Shown: piece after piece, positions 60,279 to 64,000 of the stretch
Position numbering within the stretch: position 1 is the stretch's first letter
How the letters are laid out: every line of letters begins with the position of its first letter
Source of the DNA: VXPQ01 sp965117025
Lineage (GTDB): Bacteria > Bacteroidota > Rhodothermia > Rhodothermales > VXPQ01
DNA: 64,000 bases
Reading direction: 5' to 3'
Assembly (NCBI GenBank): GCA_965117025.1
Contig: OZ220746.1
Coordinates: forward strand, 124,001 to 188,000
Position numbers and translations under genes: made by a program
Notes under the pieces: model-generated
What the model was told of the DNA's origin: nothing
The model's input: only the letters and a program-made list of their open reading frames with translations
The model's database searches: none

Positions 60279-60310
60279 GGATACGCTGATCAAGTCCACT
60301 TCGCCGAATG
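60275..60310 (+). repeat. MITE-like repeat, left-end copy
   Basis: TTTAAGGATACGCTGATCAA followed by GTCCACTTCGCC matches the left terminal repeat and the next bases. It contains the antiporter stop (60276-60278) and runs up to the start codon of the next gene (60308), so it forms the entire intergenic spacer. Confidence 0.7.
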
Positions 60311-62473
60311 TCTTTTTCTTTTGGCATGACTTCATGGCTGGTTGCGGTGTTCCTGCTCGCAGCCGGCGCCGGGGCCGTATGGTTGTATCGTCACACCATG
60401 CCCGAATTGTCGCGGGGCAAGAGGGTCCTGCTCGGGGCGCTGCGGTTTTGTGCGCTCTTTTTCATTCTGCTGCTTCTGCTCGAACCTGTTTTACGCCTTG
60501 TCCGGCATGACGAAAAGGAACCCGTCGTAGCAGTGCTCATCGACGACAGCACAAGCCTTCGTCTGGCATCCGGCGCGGATACTTCTCTTGCGGTAGCACA
60601 AGCCCGTATCCGGGATATTCTCCAGCATATCCCGGCAGCTGCACGAGGCGCCGATGTGCGGTACATCCGTTTTGGCTCGGGCCTCGATGCCAGTGAGCTT
60701 TCCCGTTTTGAGCCGGACTCGCTTGCGCTGAATGCATTCAGAACCAACATTGCCCGGGCGCTTGCTTCCACCGAGGAGCGATTGCGGGATGATAATTTGC
60801 GCGCCGTGCTGCTTGTTTCCGATGGACGGTACAATACGGGTCGTAATCCGCTATATGTATCCGAACGGTATCCGGTGCCGGTCTTTACGGCGATTGTAGG
60901 CGATACATTGCGTCGGCAGGATATTCGGGTGCAACGTGTGCTCACAAACGAAGTAGCCTACGTGGGCGCCGAACTCCCCATTGAGGTCGGCATTCGTGCA
61001 GAGGGTACAAGAGGCCACCGGATTACGGTATCGCTGGCCGCTGACGGAGAAACAATAACTTCCCGAGACCTTGAAATTCCTCCGGGAAATGCCGAATTCG
61101 TTGTCGATTTGTCCGTGACGCCCGAATCGGAAGGACTTCAGCGCTACACGGTGGCTGTAACAGAGCTTGCTGATGAAGTGACGCACCGCAATAACCGGGA
61201 ATCCCTGACCGTTCGTGTGCTTTCCTCCAAACGGCGCATCCTTCTCGTTGCAGCAGCTCCCGGCCCGGATGTCGCTGCAATACGGAGGCTGTTTGGGCGG
61301 AATGCGGCGTTCGAAGTGTCTTCATTCGTACAAAAAAGCGCGAGCGATTTTTACGAAGGCCCGTTTCCTGCCTCGCTTGCGGACTTTGATGTCATCGTGT
61401 TGGCCGGCTACCCCGGACAGGTCAGCGACGGAACCGTATTGCGGCGCATCGGCGAGGCGGCCCAGGAAGGCGTTCCGGTGTTTTTTCTGCTTACTTCAGC
61501 TACCTCTATTGCCCGACTGGGCATAATTTCCGAAGACGTACTTCCTGTTGAGGCGGGACGTATTCGGGGAGATTTCATGGAGGCGACGTTCCGAACTACA
61601 CCGGCAGGAAACCATCACCCGGTCATGCATATTTCCGGAGGAGACTCGGAAACATGGGGTACTCTTCCCCCGCTGGAGTACAGTCGAACCCAATGGGTGC
61701 TTACCCCTGATACCCAGGTGCTTGCCACCGTGTCGGTGCGCGGGATTGACCTGCCCGATCCGTTGCTCGTCGTTCGCCGGCGTGCGCAACATCGTACCGC
61801 CGCCTTGCTTGGCGCCGGCACATGGAGATGGCAGAACCTTCCTGAAGACCTGGCTCATTTCGAGCAACTTCCTGCAGAACTTTTTGCAAACATTATCCAG
61901 TGGCTTACCGCCCTGGACGATGACCGCCCTGTGCGCATATATCCTGTTCGGGATGTTTTCGGAGGGGGAGAATCGGTTCAGTTTTCCGGTCAAGTGTACG
62001 ATGAAAGCCTTAATCCCGTCCCGGATGCGTCTGTGGAGATCAGGTTGATCTCGCCGGATGGCGTGGAGTTTCCCTATCTTATGCACGCGATCGGGAGCGG
62101 GCGGTACACGCTCGACGCCGGGGCGCTGCCCGAAGGCGCCTATGCCTGGACGGCCACAGCGTACAGAGCAGAGGAAATGCTGGGTTCGGATCGCGGAGAG
62201 TTTGTGGTTGGATCGTTGACCCTGGAATATCGGGAACCGGGAGCAGACACCGTATTGATGCAGCAAGTCGCTCAGCGCTCAGGAGGTGTTTTGCTGGATA
62301 CAAGCCGCCCCGAGCCATTTATTGAGGTGCTCGCGGCCCATCTGGAAGGAGCATCTGATACGGTATCCCAAACGACGGAAGAGGATTTGCGTAAACAGCC
62401 TGTTTTTTTGCTACTCATTATTGCGCTTCTTGCCGCGGAATGGTTTTTCCGCAAACGGAACGGGATGGTTTGA
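60308..62473 (+). CDS. VWA-domain membrane protein, hypothetical
   Basis: A 721-residue protein. Two N-terminal transmembrane helices (SWLVAVFLLAAGAGAVWLY; LGALRFCALFFILLLLLEPVL) are followed by a VWA-like domain with MIDAS-type residues in VVAVLIDDSTSLR and LRAVLLVSDGRYNTG. Then come an Ig/CARDB-like part, a glutamine-amidotransferase-like part (DFDVIVLAGYPGQVSDGTVLRRI), and a carboxypeptidase-regulatory-like beta domain. A C-terminal transmembrane helix (PVFLLLIIALLAAEWFF) closes it. This domain order resembles BatA/TerY-like membrane proteins and the YfaP group; the function is not known. It is followed six bases later by the M20 gene. Confidence 0.78.
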   Translation: MSFSFGMTSWLVAVFLLAAGAGAVWLYRHTMPELSRGKRVLLGALRFCALFFILLLLLEPVLRLVRHDEKEPVVAVLIDDSTSLRLASGADTSLAVAQARIRDILQHIPAAARGADVRYIRFGSGLDASELSRFEPDSLALNAFRTNIARALASTEERLRDDNLRAVLLVSDGRYNTGRNPLYVSERYPVPVFTAIVGDTLRRQDIRVQRVLTNEVAYVGAELPIEVGIRAEGTRGHRITVSLAADGETITSRDLEIPPGNAEFVVDLSVTPESEGLQRYTVAVTELADEVTHRNNRESLTVRVLSSKRRILLVAAAPGPDVAAIRRLFGRNAAFEVSSFVQKSASDFYEGPFPASLADFDVIVLAGYPGQVSDGTVLRRIGEAAQEGVPVFFLLTSATSIARLGIISEDVLPVEAGRIRGDFMEATFRTTPAGNHHPVMHISGGDSETWGTLPPLEYSRTQWVLTPDTQVLATVSVRGIDLPDPLLVVRRRAQHRTAALLGAGTWRWQNLPEDLAHFEQLPAELFANIIQWLTALDDDRPVRIYPVRDVFGGGESVQFSGQVYDESLNPVPDASVEIRLISPDGVEFPYLMHAIGSGRYTLDAGALPEGAYAWTATAYRAEEMLGSDRGEFVVGSLTLEYREPGADTVLMQQVAQRSGGVLLDTSRPEPFIEVLAAHLEGASDTVSQTTEEDLRKQPVFLLLIIALLAAEWFFRKRNGMV

Positions 62474-62478
62474 AGAAG

Positions 62479-63705
62479 ATGAGCGTTATAGCGGACATTC
62501 CTTCCATGGATGTTGCGGACCTTGCCGAAACAGGCCCGGAGCCCGTTGAATTCGCGACGTTCCTGCGCGACATACGGCGTTATATTCATCAGCATCCCGA
62601 GCTGGGCTTTGAGGAGTATCGCACCAGCGAATTTGTTCGCAGCACCCTTGAGCAGAACGGGTTGGTTGTAACAGGCCCCCTGGCCGGCACCGGCTTATAC
62701 ACGGATATCGAGGGAGCACACGACGGGTCTGTCATTGCGTACCGGGCGGATATGGACGCATTGCCCACCGCCGATGCAAAATCCGTGGAGTATGCATCTC
62801 GCAATCCGGGAGTTGCCCATCTATGCGGCCATGATGCACATACAGCGGTTGCGATCGGCGTAGCGCTCATTCTGCATCGAAACAGGGAACACCTCCGCGG
62901 CACGGTCCGCGTACTGTTTCAGCCGAACGAAGAAGGTACACCGGGAGGCGCGGTGAATATGATCCGGGATGGAGTTCTTGACGGCGTGCAGAGTATGTAT
63001 GCAATCCACGTGGATCCCTCGCTGGAGGTAGGCAGGTATGGCGTGCTGGCCGGACCTGTTACGTCGTCTAAAGACCGGTTCAACATTTGCGTCAAGGCAT
63101 CAAGCACCGGTCATTCGGCGCGTCCCCATGAAGTCGTGGATACCATCTGGGTGGCCAATCAGATCGCCAACGCGCTTTATCATCTCGTTGGACGTTTTAC
63201 GGATGCGCGCCAGGCATCCGTTCTGACGATTTGCCGGTTTCATGCCGGGGATGCATACAACGTGATTCCCGACGAGGCGGAACTGGGGGGCACGATCCGC
63301 ACCACGGATGCTGAGGAGCGCACTGCGATAAGACAACGCCTGGAAAGTATCGCAAATGAACTTGCTCGTTTGTACGGGGTCGGGGTACACATCGATATAG
63401 CGGCAGGAGCGCCTGCAGTGCACAACAACCCTCGACTAACGAAGCATGTAACATCCGTTATCCGGTCCTTCTGTGGAGAGGAAGCGATCTTTCAAATTCC
63501 TCTTCCCAGCATGGGTTCGGAAGATTTCGGACACTACCTGGCGAAAATACCCGGAATGCTTCTCCGGGTAGGTACCCGTTCCGGCCCGGAGAGTGCGTAT
63601 CCGCTGCACAGCGATCACTTCGATATCGACGAGCGCATTATGGCTCCCACCGCAACGCTGATGGCTCATGTACTCCGGACTCATCCGGAGCAGGAAGCCG
63701 GTTGA
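62479..63705 (+). CDS. M20 family amidohydrolase (IAA-amino acid hydrolase/carboxypeptidase-like)
   Basis: A 408-residue metallo-amidohydrolase. The catalytic zinc motif CGHDAHTAVAIG, the general-base/ligand pair in LFQPNEEGTPGG, the dimerisation-domain segment SSTGHSARPHEVVDTI and the C-terminal ligand GSEDFGHYLAKIPG are all present. It cleaves N-acyl amino acids or related amides. ATG 62479, five bases after the preceding stop, starts the protein; an in-frame upstream ATG falls inside the VWA gene. Confidence 0.92.
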   Translation: MSVIADIPSMDVADLAETGPEPVEFATFLRDIRRYIHQHPELGFEEYRTSEFVRSTLEQNGLVVTGPLAGTGLYTDIEGAHDGSVIAYRADMDALPTADAKSVEYASRNPGVAHLCGHDAHTAVAIGVALILHRNREHLRGTVRVLFQPNEEGTPGGAVNMIRDGVLDGVQSMYAIHVDPSLEVGRYGVLAGPVTSSKDRFNICVKASSTGHSARPHEVVDTIWVANQIANALYHLVGRFTDARQASVLTICRFHAGDAYNVIPDEAELGGTIRTTDAEERTAIRQRLESIANELARLYGVGVHIDIAAGAPAVHNNPRLTKHVTSVIRSFCGEEAIFQIPLPSMGSEDFGHYLAKIPGMLLRVGTRSGPESAYPLHSDHFDIDERIMAPTATLMAHVLRTHPEQEAG

Positions 63706-63790
63706 TTTCACACGCTGAAAAAGCTTCCCGGGAAGGTTACGTTTTGGAGCTCGCTGTGTCTTAAGGGGCCGATTCCATCCCTGCGGTCCC

Positions 63791-64000
63791 ATGCGAGCCC
63801 TTTTCTTTATTCCAGTTTCTTTCAGTCTGACGGTATGCCTGTGCATCCTGCCAATCCATGCGCAGTCCCTTCAAGGTGTATCCGTCGCCGGCGGCTCCAT
63901 CCATATCTCCGCCCCCGCCTCTCCACAACCTGGAGACATTGTGATCAATGAAGTGTATCCCCGGCCCTTGTCTTCCGGCTCGGAGTTTATCGAGTTGTTC
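63791..64000 (+). CDS. Secreted lamin-tail-domain protein, N-terminal part
   Basis: An open frame runs from ATG 63791 to the end of the window (70 codons). It starts with signal peptide LFFIPVSFSLTVCLCILPIHAQ, then GDIVINEVYPRPLSSGSEFIELF, the opening of an LTD (lamin tail domain) beta-sandwich, as seen in large secreted Bacteroidota proteins. The rest lies beyond the window. The gap before it (63706-63790) contains a short palindrome CTTCCCGGGAAG and nothing else I recognise. Confidence 0.78.
   Translation, partial: MRALFFIPVSFSLTVCLCILPIHAQSLQGVSVAGGSIHISAPASPQPGDIVINEVYPRPLSSGSEFIELF

Noticed and set aside
63719..63735. Palindrome CTTCCCGGGAAG after the M20 gene as a terminator.
   Set aside because: The stem has no room for a loop and is followed by only a short mixed T-stretch; too weak to call.

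Overview
The window reads like a chromosome of the Bacteroidota/Rhodothermota (FCB) branch. Support comes from gene content: an M16 peptidase, scpAB and guaB block, a DUF5117-type lipoprotein metalloprotease, a GlnRS with a YqeY tail, a DinB-like secreted pair, hemACD, proBA with pruA, DUF4143 ATPases, and sulfatase and DUF5060 hydrolases. Base composition is moderately GC-rich by eye. Only some genes have a Shine-Dalgarno sequence. No 16S gene is present, so the assignment is inference.

Layout. Bases 1-13300 hold a dense plus-strand housekeeping block: pnp (3' part), M16 peptidase, sugar-nucleotide epimerase, scpA, scpB, rluB-type pseudouridine synthase, guaB, an Xaa-Pro peptidase, a large lipoprotein metalloprotease and a copper-type P-ATPase. 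Bases 13300-25900 are accessory. They contain a metalloprotease fused to a WD40 propeller, an IS256-family remnant, and a DUF4143 ATPase with an upstream array of four 23-bp repeats. Next come an HNH endonuclease whose C-terminus is a copied MazE tail, an AlkD-like gene, a sulfatase, and a decayed second ATPase/repeat cassette beside an intact mazEF. The section ends with a Xer-like tyrosine recombinase that has a dif-like 28-bp palindrome and 40-bp periodic repeats in front of it, miaA, and a TetR regulator preceded by five evenly spaced operators.

Bases 25700-53500 are mostly ordinary metabolism in small operons: two glycosyltransferases with an anti-sigma-type ATPase, glnS, a duplicated DinB/asparaginase cluster, a MalK-type ATPase divergent from a LacI regulator, purC, moaD-moaE, a LolC/E-type permease, pruA, thiE, hemA-hemC-hemD, peptidases, osmC and proB-proA. 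Bases 53500-58900 form a decaying catabolic island next to tRNA-Leu(UAA): an intact dehydrogenase and glycoside hydrolase among three truncated genes. Bases 59000-64000 return to core-like genes: a Ca/Na antiporter, a VWA membrane protein, an M20 hydrolase and the start of a lamin-tail-domain secreted protein.

Two dispersed non-coding repeat families run through the window. One is a roughly 103-bp MITE-like element with 17-bp terminal inverted repeats, seen in eight complete or partial copies. The other is a roughly 31-nt stem-loop with a conserved 11-nt loop, seen in four copies that overlap or abut stop or start codons. The strongest leads for something undescribed are the recombinase/palindrome/40-bp-repeat locus, the ATPase/23-bp-repeat/mazEF cassette with its HNH-MazE chimera, the five-operator TetR array, and the stem-loop family.
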